From Falsiroseomonas sp050563545 (GTDB lineage Bacteria; Pseudomonadota; Alphaproteobacteria; Acetobacterales; Acetobacteraceae), in NCBI RefSeq assembly GCF_050563545.1, contig NZ_JBNXUM010000006.1:1-64000 (forward strand): a stretch of DNA of 64,000 nucleotides. Direction: 5' to 3'. The translations under genes and the position numbers were made by a program. Positions 32,946-41,162 of the stretch are shown here, piece after piece (the stretch's first letter is position 1; the number at the start of each line of letters is the position of its first letter). The notes beneath the pieces are model-generated. The model searched no databases. It worked only from the letters and a program-made list of their open reading frames with translations, and was not told the DNA's origin.

Positions 32946-33797
32946 ATGGCAGGACCAGCGACCTCAGGGCACGGCGAGACCGGCGCCAGTCCCTACAAGC
33001 ACCCCTATCACCTGGTCGATCCCTCGCCCTGGCCCCTGATGGGCGCCTTCGCCGGCGGCCTGCTCGTCTTCGGCATCATCCTGGTCGCGCATGAGGGCAT
33101 CTGGTGGCCGGTCGGCGCGGGCGTCGCGATGGTCATCGCCACCATGTTCTTCTGGTGGCGCGACGTCCTGCGGGAGAGCCGGACGCCCGGCCTGCACAGC
33201 GCCGTCGTCCGCCTCGGCCTGCGCTACGGCATGATCCTCTTCATCGCGTCGGAGGTGATGTTCTTCGTCGCCTTCTTCTGGGCCTATTTCCACTACGCGC
33301 TGTTCCCGGAACACGTCGCGGGCGCCGAGCACGCGGTCTGGCCGCCAGCCGGGGTGCACACCTTCGACCCCTTCGGCCTGCCCTTCACCAACACGATGAT
33401 CCTGCTGCTCTCGGGCACCACAGTCACCTGGGCGCACCACTCGCTGCTGCACGGCAACCGCAAGGGCCTGATCACCGGCCTCGCGCTGACGGTGCTGCTC
33501 GGCATCAGCTTCACCTCGCTGCAGGCCTATGAGTACAGTGAGGCGCCGTTCCAGTTCTCGGGCGGCATCTATCCCTCGACCTTCTTCCTCGCGACCGGCT
33601 TCCACGGCTTCCACGTCATCGTCGGCACGATCTTCCTCGCGGTCTGCCTGGTGCGCGCCACGCGCGGCAGCTTCACGCCGCAGCAGCATTTCGGCCTCGA
33701 GGCCGCTGCCTGGTACTGGCACTTCGTGGACGTGGTCTGGCTGTTCCTCTTCTGCTTCATCTACTGGTGGGGCGCGGGCGTCATCGCCCAGCACTAG
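32946..33797 (+). CDS. coxC: Cytochrome c oxidase subunit III
   Basis: Seven-TM core subunit III (283 aa), which stabilises the catalytic centre and O2 entry. Recognisable blocks are HPYHLVDPSPWPLMGAF, FFWWRDVLRES, RYGMILFIASEVMFFVAFFWAYF, HHSLLHGNRKG and the C-terminal WHFVDVVWLFLFCFIYWWG. Length is normal and the Shine-Dalgarno is strong. It is followed 4 nt after its stop by copy 3 of the four-hairpin element. Confidence 0.97.
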   Translation: MAGPATSGHGETGASPYKHPYHLVDPSPWPLMGAFAGGLLVFGIILVAHEGIWWPVGAGVAMVIATMFFWWRDVLRESRTPGLHSAVVRLGLRYGMILFIASEVMFFVAFFWAYFHYALFPEHVAGAEHAVWPPAGVHTFDPFGLPFTNTMILLLSGTTVTWAHHSLLHGNRKGLITGLALTVLLGISFTSLQAYEYSEAPFQFSGGIYPSTFFLATGFHGFHVIVGTIFLAVCLVRATRGSFTPQQHFGLEAAAWYWHFVDVVWLFLFCFIYWWGAGVIAQH

Positions 33798-33801
33798 TTC
33801 G

Positions 33802-33896
33802 ATGCCTCAGGCGCCGGCGCCGCCTCCGGCGGCTTGGCTCGCCGGACTGCCGGCGGGCCGCGTTCGCGGCCTCGGCCCGCTTCGCGGGCCGCAGGT
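33802..33896. repeat. Four-hairpin dispersed element, copy 3
   Basis: Hairpins: I GCCGCC/GGCGGC (loop TCC), II CGCCGG/CCGGCG (loop ACTG), III GGCCGC/GCGGCC (loop GTTC), IV GGCCCGC/GCGGGCC (loop TTC). The linker CTTGGCTCGCCG and tail GCAGG match copies 1 and 2. It sits between coxC and the DUF983 gene. The left flank (ATGCCTCAG then CGCCGG) resembles that of copy 2. Confidence 0.88.
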
Positions 33897-33914
33897 TGCG
33901 GCGTTTCTTCGCAG

Positions 33915-34298
33915 GTGAACTCGGACGAGGGCACGACCCCGCCGGCGCAAGCCGGCGGGGTCGCGCCGTTCTGGAAGGCCGCGCTGCTCGGCCGCTGCCC
34001 GCGCTGCGGCGAGGGCGCGCTGTTCTCCGGCCTGCTCGACGTCGCGCCGGCCTGCCCGTCCTGCGGGCTCGACCTGTCGCGCCAGGATGCCGGCGACGGG
34101 CCCGCGGTCGCCGCGATCTTCGTCCTCGGCGCGCTGACCGTGATCGGCGCCTTCCTCGTGGAGTTCCGGCTCGAGCCGCCGTTCTGGGTGCATCTCCTGC
34201 TCTGGCCGGTCGTGCTGCTGCCGGGGTCGGTGCTGGTGATGCGCCTCGCCAAGGCGGCGCTCGTCTGGGCACAGTGGCGCCACCGCCCGGGCGACTGA
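33915..34298 (+). CDS. DUF983 family protein of the cox operon
   Basis: 127-aa protein with two CxxC pairs (LGRCPRCGEGALF and PACPSCGLDLS), probably a zinc ribbon, then two TM helices (AAIFVLGALTVIGAFLVEF and FWVHLLLWPVVLLPGSVLVM). DUF983 genes regularly follow coxC in alphaproteobacteria, which suggests a part in oxidase assembly. The GTG 33915 start is tentative: AGG is adjacent to it, and the frame is open upstream through the repeat to 33834. Residues TTPPAQAGGVA are encoded by a perfect palindrome. Confidence 0.8.
   Translation: MNSDEGTTPPAQAGGVAPFWKAALLGRCPRCGEGALFSGLLDVAPACPSCGLDLSRQDAGDGPAVAAIFVLGALTVIGAFLVEFRLEPPFWVHLLLWPVVLLPGSVLVMRLAKAALVWAQWRHRPGD
33935..33962. repeat. Perfect 12-bp palindrome with GCAA loop inside the DUF983 gene
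   Basis: Arms 33935-33946 and 33951-33962 are exact complements around GCAA. It starts about 20 nt after the proposed GTG and is translated in frame. Same architecture as the element at 30265-30282 in ctaB. Confidence 0.8.
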
Positions 34299-34333
34299 GG
34301 CACGGTCCGGGTCGGCGGGATGGGGGAAACGCG

Positions 34334-34600
34334 ATGCGCCGGATCGTCTATGTCGGCTTCTTCGGCGGGGCCGCGCTGCTGATCGGCATGGCCGGCTTCG
34401 GCCTGGTCGGCGCCGCCGTCGGCGCTGCGGTCGGCGGCGTGCTCGGCCACGCGGTCGCCACGGGCCGCACCAGCCCCGGCGGCGGCTACGAAGGCACCAG
34501 CGGCGGCGACGGCGGCTGGTCCAGCGACGACGGTGGATCGGACTCCGGCGGCTCCGACGGCGGTGGCGGCGGGGATGGTGGCGGCGGCGGCGGGAAGTGA
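34334..34600 (+). CDS. Small Gly/Ser/Asp-rich membrane protein
   Basis: 88-aa protein: a glycine-zipper-like TM segment (about 5-45, GFGLVGAAVGAAVGGVLGHAVA) and a low-complexity tail of Gly, Ser and Asp (about 48-88) ending in a run of Gly and Lys. Function unknown. It lies between the DUF983 gene and surf1. The tail is encoded by GGCGG-type repeats that could be slippage-prone. Confidence 0.6.
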   Translation: MRRIVYVGFFGGAALLIGMAGFGLVGAAVGAAVGGVLGHAVATGRTSPGGGYEGTSGGDGGWSSDDGGSDSGGSDGGGGGDGGGGGGK

Positions 34601-34697
34601 GGCGGCCTCCCGAAGGCCGTTATCGTTCGCGTTTGCGAACCACCTCGCCCATGATCGGGCTTGCCTCGGAAGCCCGACGGCCCCCACATGGCGCGGC

Positions 34698-35426
34698 ATG
34701 CGCCGCCACCAGATCTTCGCCGTGCTGGCCGCGCTGCCGGTGTTCGCCCTGCTTTGCTGGCTCGGCACCTGGCAGCTGCAGCGCCTGGAGCGGAAGGAAG
34801 CGATCCTCGCCCGCATCGCCGCCAGCATGGCCGGCGAACCCGAGCCGCTGCTCGGCACGCCGGAGCCCTTCACCCGCGTCATCGTCGGCGGCCGCTTCGA
34901 CTACGTCCGGGAGGCGATGCTGGGCGTCGAGGCCCGCAACGGCGTGCTCGGCACCAACATCGTCACGCCGCTCGTCCGCCAGGCCGGCCCGCCCATCCTG
35001 GTGGTGCGCGGCTGGATCCCGCTCGAAGGCCCGCAGGCGCGCCCGGCGCGCCCGCCCGGCCAGGTCGAGATCGTCGGCTGGGTCCGCCCGTCCGAGAAGC
35101 CGGGCCTGTTCTCCGCGACGGACGAGCCGCAGAACCGCCGCTTCTACAATTTCGACGTCCCGGCGATCGCGGCCTCCATGGGGATGCGGCGCCACGAGCC
35201 CTTCGGCATCGTCGCGCTCGGCCCGGGCGACGGCACCTTCCCCGACCCGGCGCGCCGCCCGCCGGAACTGCCCAACGACCACCTGGGTTATGCCATCACC
35301 TGGTACGGCCTGGCGCTGTCCCTGGTGCTTGTCGTGGCGGTCTACCTGCGCGGGCCGAAGCCGCAGCGGGCGGGGCGCTCCGCGCTGGCCCGCCGTATGG
35401 CGGACCCCGGCCAGAACCCGTCATGA
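34698..35426 (+). CDS. surf1: SURF1 family cytochrome oxidase biogenesis protein
   Basis: Inner-membrane protein (242 aa) that helps insert haem a into CoxA. N-terminal TM helix with the family motif LLCWLGTWQLQRLERKEAIL, the central GRFDYVREAMLGV and VVRGWIPLEG blocks, RFYNFDVPAIAA, and a C-terminal TM helix preceded by NDHLGYAITWYGLALSL. Start ATG 34698 gives the family N-terminus. Last clear member of the cox operon. Confidence 0.93.
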   Translation: MRRHQIFAVLAALPVFALLCWLGTWQLQRLERKEAILARIAASMAGEPEPLLGTPEPFTRVIVGGRFDYVREAMLGVEARNGVLGTNIVTPLVRQAGPPILVVRGWIPLEGPQARPARPPGQVEIVGWVRPSEKPGLFSATDEPQNRRFYNFDVPAIAASMGMRRHEPFGIVALGPGDGTFPDPARRPPELPNDHLGYAITWYGLALSLVLVVAVYLRGPKPQRAGRSALARRMADPGQNPS

Positions 35427-35473
35427 CGGCCGCCGCCGGCGCGTCACGCGCCTGAAGGCCCCGAGGGCAAGCA

Positions 35474-36958
35474 ATGACCACGGCGTATGAGAGGCTGAAG
35501 GCCCGCTTCGCGCGCATCGGCGCGATCAACGAGGCCGCGGGCATCCTGCACTGGGACGCCAGCGCCATGATGCCGCCGGGCGGCGGGCACGCCCGCGGCG
35601 AGCAGCTCGCCGCACTCGCCGGCGTCGCGCATGAGCTGCTGACGGCACGCGAGGTCGGCGACGACCTCGACGCCGCCGCGGTCTCCGACGAATGGGACAT
35701 CGCCAATCTCCGCCTCATGCGGCGCGCCCATGCCCGCGCGACCGCCCTGCCGGTCGCGCTGGTGGAGGCGGTCTCCCGCGCCAACTCCGCCTGCGAGAAG
35801 GTCTGGCGGGAGGCCAAGGCGGATGCCGACTTCGCCAAGGTCGAGAAGCTCCTGACGGAAGTCGTGGCCCTGCAGCGGGAGACCGCGCAGGCGCTGGGCT
35901 CGGCGCTGTCCATGGACCCCTATGACGCCCTGATGGACGGCTACCAGCCCGGCGTGACGGCCGCCGATCTGGAGCCGGTCTTCGCGGCCTACGAGGCCTG
36001 GATGGCCGATGCCCTGCCGCGCGCGGAGGCGATCCAGGCCGCGAAGCCCGCGCCGCTGCCGCTCGCCGGCAGCTTCCCCGCCGACATCCAGCGCGCGCTC
36101 TGCCGCGAGATGGCGGAGGTGGTGGGGCTCCAGTTCAGCCATGCGCGGCTCGATGAATCGCTGCACCCCTTCTGCGGCGGCAACCCGTCCGACGTGCGCA
36201 TCACCACCTTCTACGACGAAGGCAACCCCTCCAAGGCGCTGCTCGGCGTGCTGCACGAGACCGGGCATGCGATGTACGAACGCCACCTGCCCGCGGGCTT
36301 CGCGCGCCAGCCCGTGGGCGAGGCGGCCGGCATGGCCGCGCATGAATCGCAGTCCCTGATCGTGGAGATGCAGGCCTGCCGCTCGGATGCGTTCCTGGGC
36401 TTTCTCGCAGCGCGGCTGCGCCAGAGCTTCGGCCTCTCGACCCGCATCGCCTGCGGCGAGAACCTCTCGCGGCTCTGGCGGCGCGTCGCGCGCGGCTTCA
36501 TCCGGGTGGACGCCGACGAGATCACCTATCCCGCCCATGTCATCCTGCGCTTCCGGCTGGAACGCGCGATGATCGCGGGCGAGCTGCGGATCGCCGACCT
36601 GCCGGCCGCCTGGAACGAGGCGATGCGCGGCCTGCTCGGCATCACGCCGCCCGACGACGCGCAGGGGTGCCTGCAGGACATCCACTGGCATGACGGCGCC
36701 TTCGGCTACTTCCCGTCCTACACGCTGGGCGCGATGGCGGCGGCGCAGCTGATGGCGGCGATCCGGGCGGCGATCCCCGACCTCGACGCGCGGCTCGCCA
36801 GGGGCGACCTGTCGGCGATGATGCGCTGGCTGAACGTCAATGTGCACGGCCATGGCGCGCGGCTCGGCTTCCAGGACCTGCTGGTGGCGGCGACGGGCAA
36901 GCCACTCGACCCCGCGGATTTCGCCGCGCACCTGACGCGGCGCTACCTCGTGGCCTGA
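35474..36958 (+). CDS. Carboxypeptidase, peptidase family M32
   Basis: Zinc metallocarboxypeptidase of 494 aa, the usual family length. The zinc motif HETGH lies near residue 260 in GVLHETGHAMYERHLP, with the third ligand Glu in AAHESQSLIVE. RITTFYDEGNPS and ADEITYPAHVILRFRLE are M32 signatures, and CLQDIHWHDGAFGYFPSYTLG is close to the C-terminus. Cytosolic and probably peptide-scavenging. It follows surf1 by 47 bp but is not expected to function with it. Confidence 0.95.
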   Translation: MTTAYERLKARFARIGAINEAAGILHWDASAMMPPGGGHARGEQLAALAGVAHELLTAREVGDDLDAAAVSDEWDIANLRLMRRAHARATALPVALVEAVSRANSACEKVWREAKADADFAKVEKLLTEVVALQRETAQALGSALSMDPYDALMDGYQPGVTAADLEPVFAAYEAWMADALPRAEAIQAAKPAPLPLAGSFPADIQRALCREMAEVVGLQFSHARLDESLHPFCGGNPSDVRITTFYDEGNPSKALLGVLHETGHAMYERHLPAGFARQPVGEAAGMAAHESQSLIVEMQACRSDAFLGFLAARLRQSFGLSTRIACGENLSRLWRRVARGFIRVDADEITYPAHVILRFRLERAMIAGELRIADLPAAWNEAMRGLLGITPPDDAQGCLQDIHWHDGAFGYFPSYTLGAMAAAQLMAAIRAAIPDLDARLARGDLSAMMRWLNVNVHGHGARLGFQDLLVAATGKPLDPADFAAHLTRRYLVA

Positions 36959-36991
36959 CCGCGCAGGGCCGCCCCGGGCTTCCGGGAATGA

Positions 36992-38050
36992 TCAGCGCGG
37001 CCACTCCAGCGGCGGCAGGCGCAGCACGGGGATCCGCGCCAGCAGCAGCATCCGGTCGTCGAGCGTCAGCGGCACCTCGATCTCCGACCCGCCATCCGCG
37101 GTCGGGCGCGACAGCAGCGGCAGCACCGCGCGGGCCATCTGCACGGGCCGGCCGGCCACCAGCCCGGCCTCCGCCAGCGCGTCCAGCGCGGCCTGGGCGC
37201 CGCTCAGGCGCAGCGTCCCCGCCCCCATGGGCTGCAGCCTCTCGTCCAGCGCCATCGTCGCCGCCGCAGTGGCAGACATCGGGCCCCATTGCAGGCTGAG
37301 CGAGCGCACCTCCAGCGTGCCGCCACCGTCCCGCCAGGCCGCCGCGCGCTGCACGGGATCGCGCGCCGGCGGCATCGGCCCGCTGAGCGACAGGTCGGCC
37401 GCGACCTGCTCCATCCGCCGGCCGAAGACCTGGCCCGCGCGGCCCGGCGGCGCCGCGGGCAGCTGCACGCCATTGGCCGTCAGCGCCAGCGACAGCACCG
37501 GCTCTTCCTCGGTCGCGGAGGCGCTGCCCTTGGCGCCGAGCCTGAGGCTGCGCACCTCCACCCCGCCCGCCGGCGTGCCGAGGCGCAGCCGCTCCGCCGC
37601 GATCTCCGCCGTGCTGGGCAGCGTCCCGGCATCCAGCGGCACCACGGCGGACAGCGTGTCGGCCACGAAGGGGAATTCGGTATCGCCCAGGCGCAGGCGC
37701 TGCTGGCCCGGCAGCTCGATCAGCAGCCGGTCGAGCCAGGGCAGCCGCACCCGCAGCACCACCTTCTCCGCCGAGAGCGCGATGCCGCCCGGCAGCGTCG
37801 CCGCGCCGCCATCCAGCCGCAGCCGGTCCACGCCCAGCGTCACCGCCAGGGGCCAGCCGCCGGTGACGGGCGGCGCGTGCTCGACCCGCCAGCCCTGGCC
37901 GCGGCGCAGCCGCACCCAATCCTGCCAGCCCGCTTCCAGCTGGCCGGCCGCGGCATGCCACAGCAGTGCGTGCCCGGCGCCGAGCAGCACGAGCAGCCCC
38001 AGTGTCCCGACCAGCAGCGCGCGGCCGAGCCGCGGGGCCTTCCTATCCAT
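36992..38050 (-). CDS. DUF2125 domain-containing protein
   Basis: 352-aa protein with an uncleaved N-terminal TM anchor (ALLVGTLGLLVLLGAGHALLW) and a long periplasmic beta-rich region with the DUF2125 pattern (VTGGWPLAVTLGVDRLRL, the LRLSGAQAALDALAEAGL repeat near 275). AsmA-like repeats are suggested, but the role is not known. Start ATG 38050 is preferred over longer options because the membrane anchor follows at once. Convergent with the M32 gene. Confidence 0.75.
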   Translation of the reverse strand: MDRKAPRLGRALLVGTLGLLVLLGAGHALLWHAAAGQLEAGWQDWVRLRRGQGWRVEHAPPVTGGWPLAVTLGVDRLRLDGGAATLPGGIALSAEKVVLRVRLPWLDRLLIELPGQQRLRLGDTEFPFVADTLSAVVPLDAGTLPSTAEIAAERLRLGTPAGGVEVRSLRLGAKGSASATEEEPVLSLALTANGVQLPAAPPGRAGQVFGRRMEQVAADLSLSGPMPPARDPVQRAAAWRDGGGTLEVRSLSLQWGPMSATAAATMALDERLQPMGAGTLRLSGAQAALDALAEAGLVAGRPVQMARAVLPLLSRPTADGGSEIEVPLTLDDRMLLLARIPVLRLPPLEWPR

Positions 38051-38078
38051 CGGCCGCCACCCTACACGGGGAACGCCC

Positions 38079-38813
38079 GTGGACCAGCCCGCCCCCTTCC
38101 CGACGCATCGCCTGGCCCAGCCCGGGGACCCGCCGCTCGACGCAAGCGGCGACATGTGGGTCTTCGCCTATGGCTCGCTGATCTGGCGGCCGGGCTTCGC
38201 CCATGCCGGGCGGCAGCGCGCGCTGCTGCGGGGCTGGCACCGCAGCTTCTGCCTCTGGTCCCACCGCTACCGCGGGACGCCCGAAAGGCCGGGCCTGGTG
38301 CTGGCGCTCGATCGCGGCGGCGCCTGCCATGGCGTCGCCTTCCGCGTGCCCGGGCACCACGCGCGGGAGGTGCTGCACTACCTCGACGACCGCGAACTGC
38401 CGGACGGCGCGGAGATCGTCTATCACCGCCGCCTCGTGCCGGTGCGGCTGCTCGACGGGCCCGGTGTCGCCGCGCCGGAGGCGCGCGGGGCCATCACCGT
38501 CCCGGCGGTGGCCTATGTCGTGAACCGCGGCAGCCGCCACTACGCCCCCCGCCTGCCCCCCGAACGCTGCGCCGAGGTCATCGCGCGGGGCGTCGGCGAG
38601 ATGGGCTCGAACCGCGACTACCTCCTCAACACGCTGGACCACCTGGCCGAGCTCGGCGTCCGCGACGCCGGCCTGGCGCGCATCGCCGCCCTGCTGCCGG
38701 CGATCCACAGCCTTCCGCCGGGCGCGGCGGGCCACCCCGCGCCGGCGCCGGGCTGCGCCAAGCCCTTGGAAACCGATTCGGTCCTGGATGCGCGAAGCGT
38801 GACAAATCAGTGA
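38079..38813 (+). CDS. chaC: Gamma-glutamylcyclotransferase, ChaC family
   Basis: Glutathione-specific gamma-glutamylcyclotransferase fold (244 aa). The substrate loop VFAYGSLIWRPGF (about 27-39), YRGTPERPGLVLAL, the catalytic Glu in YLDDRELPDG and AVAYVVNRGSRHYAP are all visible. DYLLNTLDHLAELG is the usual C-terminal signature. The GTG start at 38079 has GGGGA 8 nt upstream; ATG at the WVFAYGS segment is an alternative. Divergent from the DUF2125 gene. Confidence 0.88.
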   Translation: MDQPAPFPTHRLAQPGDPPLDASGDMWVFAYGSLIWRPGFAHAGRQRALLRGWHRSFCLWSHRYRGTPERPGLVLALDRGGACHGVAFRVPGHHAREVLHYLDDRELPDGAEIVYHRRLVPVRLLDGPGVAAPEARGAITVPAVAYVVNRGSRHYAPRLPPERCAEVIARGVGEMGSNRDYLLNTLDHLAELGVRDAGLARIAALLPAIHSLPPGAAGHPAPAPGCAKPLETDSVLDARSVTNQ

Positions 38814-38831
38814 CTTAGGCCCAGGCGGCCC

Positions 38832-38944
38832 TGTGGAAAACACCGGGGATCCCATGCTGCGTCGCAAAATCCCGATGATTCCCAGCGGCTTGCCCGGGAC
38901 GGCTCATCAAGCAACGAAATCCGCGACCCACAGGGTTGTCCACA
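38832..38944. promoter_or_regulatory. Two DnaA-box-like sites in a convergent intergenic region
   Basis: TGTGGAAAA (38832-38840, complement TTTTCCACA) and TTGTCCACA (38936-38944) match the DnaA 9-mer pattern TT(A/T/G)TNCACA and are inverted relative to each other. A second CCACAGG at 38928-38934 adds a direct repeat. The 135-bp gap between convergent chaC and plsC is AT-richer than its surroundings. It is not a typical alphaproteobacterial oriC neighbourhood. Confidence 0.35.
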
Positions 38945-38948
38945 GGCA

Positions 38949-39659
38949 TCACGGGGTTTCCCCCAGCAGCGTCGTGCTTTCCGTCTCGATCGCCGCCTCC
39001 AGCGCCGCCAGCAGCTTCGCCCGCGGCAGCCCCGGCGGCAGCGGCGGCAGCACCGAGACCCGGATCGTCCCGGGCTTCTTGACGAAGGCCTTGCGTCCCC
39101 AGACGCGCCCGCTGTCGGTCGCTACCGGCACCACCGGCGCGCCCGACCCCGCGATCGCCACCACGCCGGGCTGGTAGGGCAGGCGCTCGCCCGGCGCGCT
39201 GCGCGTGCCCTCGGGGAAGATCACGACCTGGCGGCCGGCCTCCAGCGCGGCCTGGGCCGCGCGCAGCATCGCGCGCAGCGCCGCGCCGCCGCCCGACCGG
39301 TCCACCGGGATCATCCCGACCTTCCGGCAGAACCAGCCATAGAGCGGGATGGCCAGCAGCTCCTTCTTCAGGACATAGGCGGGGTCGGGCAGGTGGGCGA
39401 GCCAGACGATGGTGTCGAAGGCCGATTGGTGCTTCGACGCCAGCACCACGCCGCCGGCGGGGATGTTCGCGAGCCCGCGCAGCTCCAACCGCACGCCGCA
39501 GATCGCGCCCAGCAGGAAGACGACGCTCCGCCCCCAGGCCCGCACCAGCGCCACCGCATGGCGTCGCGGCGCCAGCATCAGCGGCAGCCCGAGCAGGCCC
39601 ATCCCCGCCGTCAGCAGGTAGAAGCAGGCGTTGAACAGGATCGAACGCAGCAGGGTCAT
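38949..39659 (-). CDS. plsC: 1-acyl-sn-glycerol-3-phosphate acyltransferase (PlsC family)
   Basis: Membrane acyltransferase (236 aa) that makes phosphatidic acid from lysophosphatidate. The HX4D catalytic motif is KHQSAFDT, and the second motif FPEGTRS is intact, with RMIPVDR-type block GMIPVDRSGGG between them. An N-terminal TM segment LFNACFYLLTAGMGLLGLPLML anchors it. Start ATG 39659 lies 11 bp after the YdcF stop, so plsC, ydcF, ftsX and ftsE are likely one operon. Confidence 0.9.
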   Translation of the reverse strand: MTLLRSILFNACFYLLTAGMGLLGLPLMLAPRRHAVALVRAWGRSVVFLLGAICGVRLELRGLANIPAGGVVLASKHQSAFDTIVWLAHLPDPAYVLKKELLAIPLYGWFCRKVGMIPVDRSGGGAALRAMLRAAQAALEAGRQVVIFPEGTRSAPGERLPYQPGVVAIAGSGAPVVPVATDSGRVWGRKAFVKKPGTIRVSVLPPLPPGLPRAKLLAALEAAIETESTTLLGETP

Positions 39660-39670
39660 CGCGCCAAGGT

Positions 39671-40273
39671 CTACCTCACCGCTTCCCTCGCCGGCACCAG
39701 CACGGTCAGGCCGAGCCTCGCCAGCAGCCATTTCACGTATTCCCCGCCCTGCAGCCTGAGCGTCCGCGCCCAGGAGAGGTCTCGCTGCACCGCCGGCGTC
39801 ACGGGATGCGCCACCAGCCGCGCCTGCGGCATGGCACGCCCGAGTTCCACCAGCGCGCGCGGCATATGGTAGGCCGCCGTCACCACGCGGAGCGACGCCG
39901 TCGGCGGCAATCCCTGCGCCCGCGCCCAGGCCGCGGTCTCCGCGGCGTTGCCGACGGTGGTGGCCGCCGCGTGGCCGAGCGTGACGCGCCGGTCCAGCGC
40001 CGCGGCGTCGCGGCCGTGCGCGCGGGCGAGCTCCGCCGCCGTCAGCCCCGCCGCCACGCCGGAGACCAGCAGCCGCGGCGCGAGCCCCGCATCCAGCAGC
40101 GACAGCGCCGTCCCGACGCGATCGGCGCCGCCGGTGAGCACGACGATCGCATCGGTCGGGCGCGCCGGTTCGGCCGGCGCGGTCTCGATCTCCGCCATCC
40201 ACAGCGGCAGCCCCGCCAGCATCAGCGCCGGCAGGACCAGCGCCGCGACGGCCCATCGGCGCAGGCGTCTCAC
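39671..40273 (-). CDS. YdcF/SanA/ElyC family protein (DUF218)
   Basis: 200-aa protein with an N-terminal TM anchor (WAVAALVLPALMLAGLPLWM) and a periplasmic DUF218 domain: DAIVVLTGGADRVGTAL, RLLVSGVAAGL, ATTVGNAAETAAWA and VVTAAYHMPRALVEL. Relatives ElyC and SanA affect cell-envelope integrity. It overlaps the ftsX stop by 4 bp, placing it with cell-division genes. Confidence 0.87.
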   Translation of the reverse strand: MRRLRRWAVAALVLPALMLAGLPLWMAEIETAPAEPARPTDAIVVLTGGADRVGTALSLLDAGLAPRLLVSGVAAGLTAAELARAHGRDAAALDRRVTLGHAAATTVGNAAETAAWARAQGLPPTASLRVVTAAYHMPRALVELGRAMPQARLVAHPVTPAVQRDLSWARTLRLQGGEYVKWLLARLGLTVLVPAREAVR

Positions 40274-41127
40274 GGCAGGCGGCGCAGCCAGCGCCGCACC
40301 GTCGCCTGCGCCGTCGCCCAGCCCACGAGGTAGGCCAGCGGCGGCACGGCGGCGAGCGCGGGCCAGGGCAGGGCGTCCCAGCCGCTGCCCTGCAGCCCCA
40401 TCCAGGGCGCGGCGAGGTCCGCCAGCACGCCGAGCGCCGGCACCGCCGCCGCCGTGCCGACCAGCGCGCCGGCCGCCGCCATCAGCCCGAGCCGCCGCGC
40501 GAAGCGCGCCGCGATCTCGGCATCGCGCGCGCCGAGGCCGTGCAGCACCTCCACCGCGTCGCGGCGTGCCGCGAGCCCCGCGCGCGTCGCCACCGCGACG
40601 ACCGCGGCGGCGACGCCGGCGACCAGCGCCAGCACGACCCAGGACAGCGTCTGCAGGCTGCGCGCGAGTGCGGCCAGGCGCTGCACCCAGAGCCCATGCG
40701 CCTCCACCACCGCGCCGGGCACGGTGGCGGCGAGCTTGTCGCCGACCAGCACGGGATCGGCGCGGGAATCGCGCAGCCGGATCTCGATCACCGCGGGCAG
40801 CGGCAGCGCCGCCGTGCCGCCCAGCCAGGGCCGCAGCAGCTCGCCGAGCCGCCGCTCATCCATCGCCTCCGCCCCGGCAACCTCGGGCAGCGCGCGGAGT
40901 GCGGCCAGCGCCCGCTCGATCCTTGCCGGCGCGGGATCGGGGATCTGCACGGTCACCGCGGCCGCCGCCCCGCGCTGCCAGCGCTCGGCCAGCGCCGCCG
41001 CGCCCTGCGCGCCCGCGACGGCGAGGGCCGCGAGCAGCGCCATCGCCGCGACGAGGCCGGGCAGCAGCAGGCCCGACAGCGCAGGCCGCAGCCCCAGCGG
41101 ATCGCGGGAATAGCGGCGCCTAGCCAT
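40270..41127 (-). CDS. ftsX: Cell division protein FtsX
   Basis: Inner-membrane partner of FtsE (285 aa, four TM helices) that transmits ATPase activity to periplasmic amidase activators at the septum. N-terminal TM (LLLPGLVAAMALLAALAV), periplasmic domain about 45-165, then three TM helices with LVAGVAAAVVAVATRAGLAARRDAVEVLHGLGA. The FtsX family motif is divergent, as in other alphaproteobacteria. ftsE lies 100 bp upstream; the gap holds a very strong palindrome. Overlaps ydcF by 4 bp. Confidence 0.9.
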   Translation of the reverse strand: MARRRYSRDPLGLRPALSGLLLPGLVAAMALLAALAVAGAQGAAALAERWQRGAAAAVTVQIPDPAPARIERALAALRALPEVAGAEAMDERRLGELLRPWLGGTAALPLPAVIEIRLRDSRADPVLVGDKLAATVPGAVVEAHGLWVQRLAALARSLQTLSWVVLALVAGVAAAVVAVATRAGLAARRDAVEVLHGLGARDAEIAARFARRLGLMAAAGALVGTAAAVPALGVLADLAAPWMGLQGSGWDALPWPALAAVPPLAYLVGWATAQATVRRWLRRLP

Positions 41128-41162
41128 GGAAGACCAGCGCGCCCTTCCCCTGCGCTGTCCAT

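Noticed and set aside
38814..38948. Chromosome origin (oriC)
   Set aside because: Only two DnaA-like boxes, no AT-rich unwinding cluster and no expected flanking genes.
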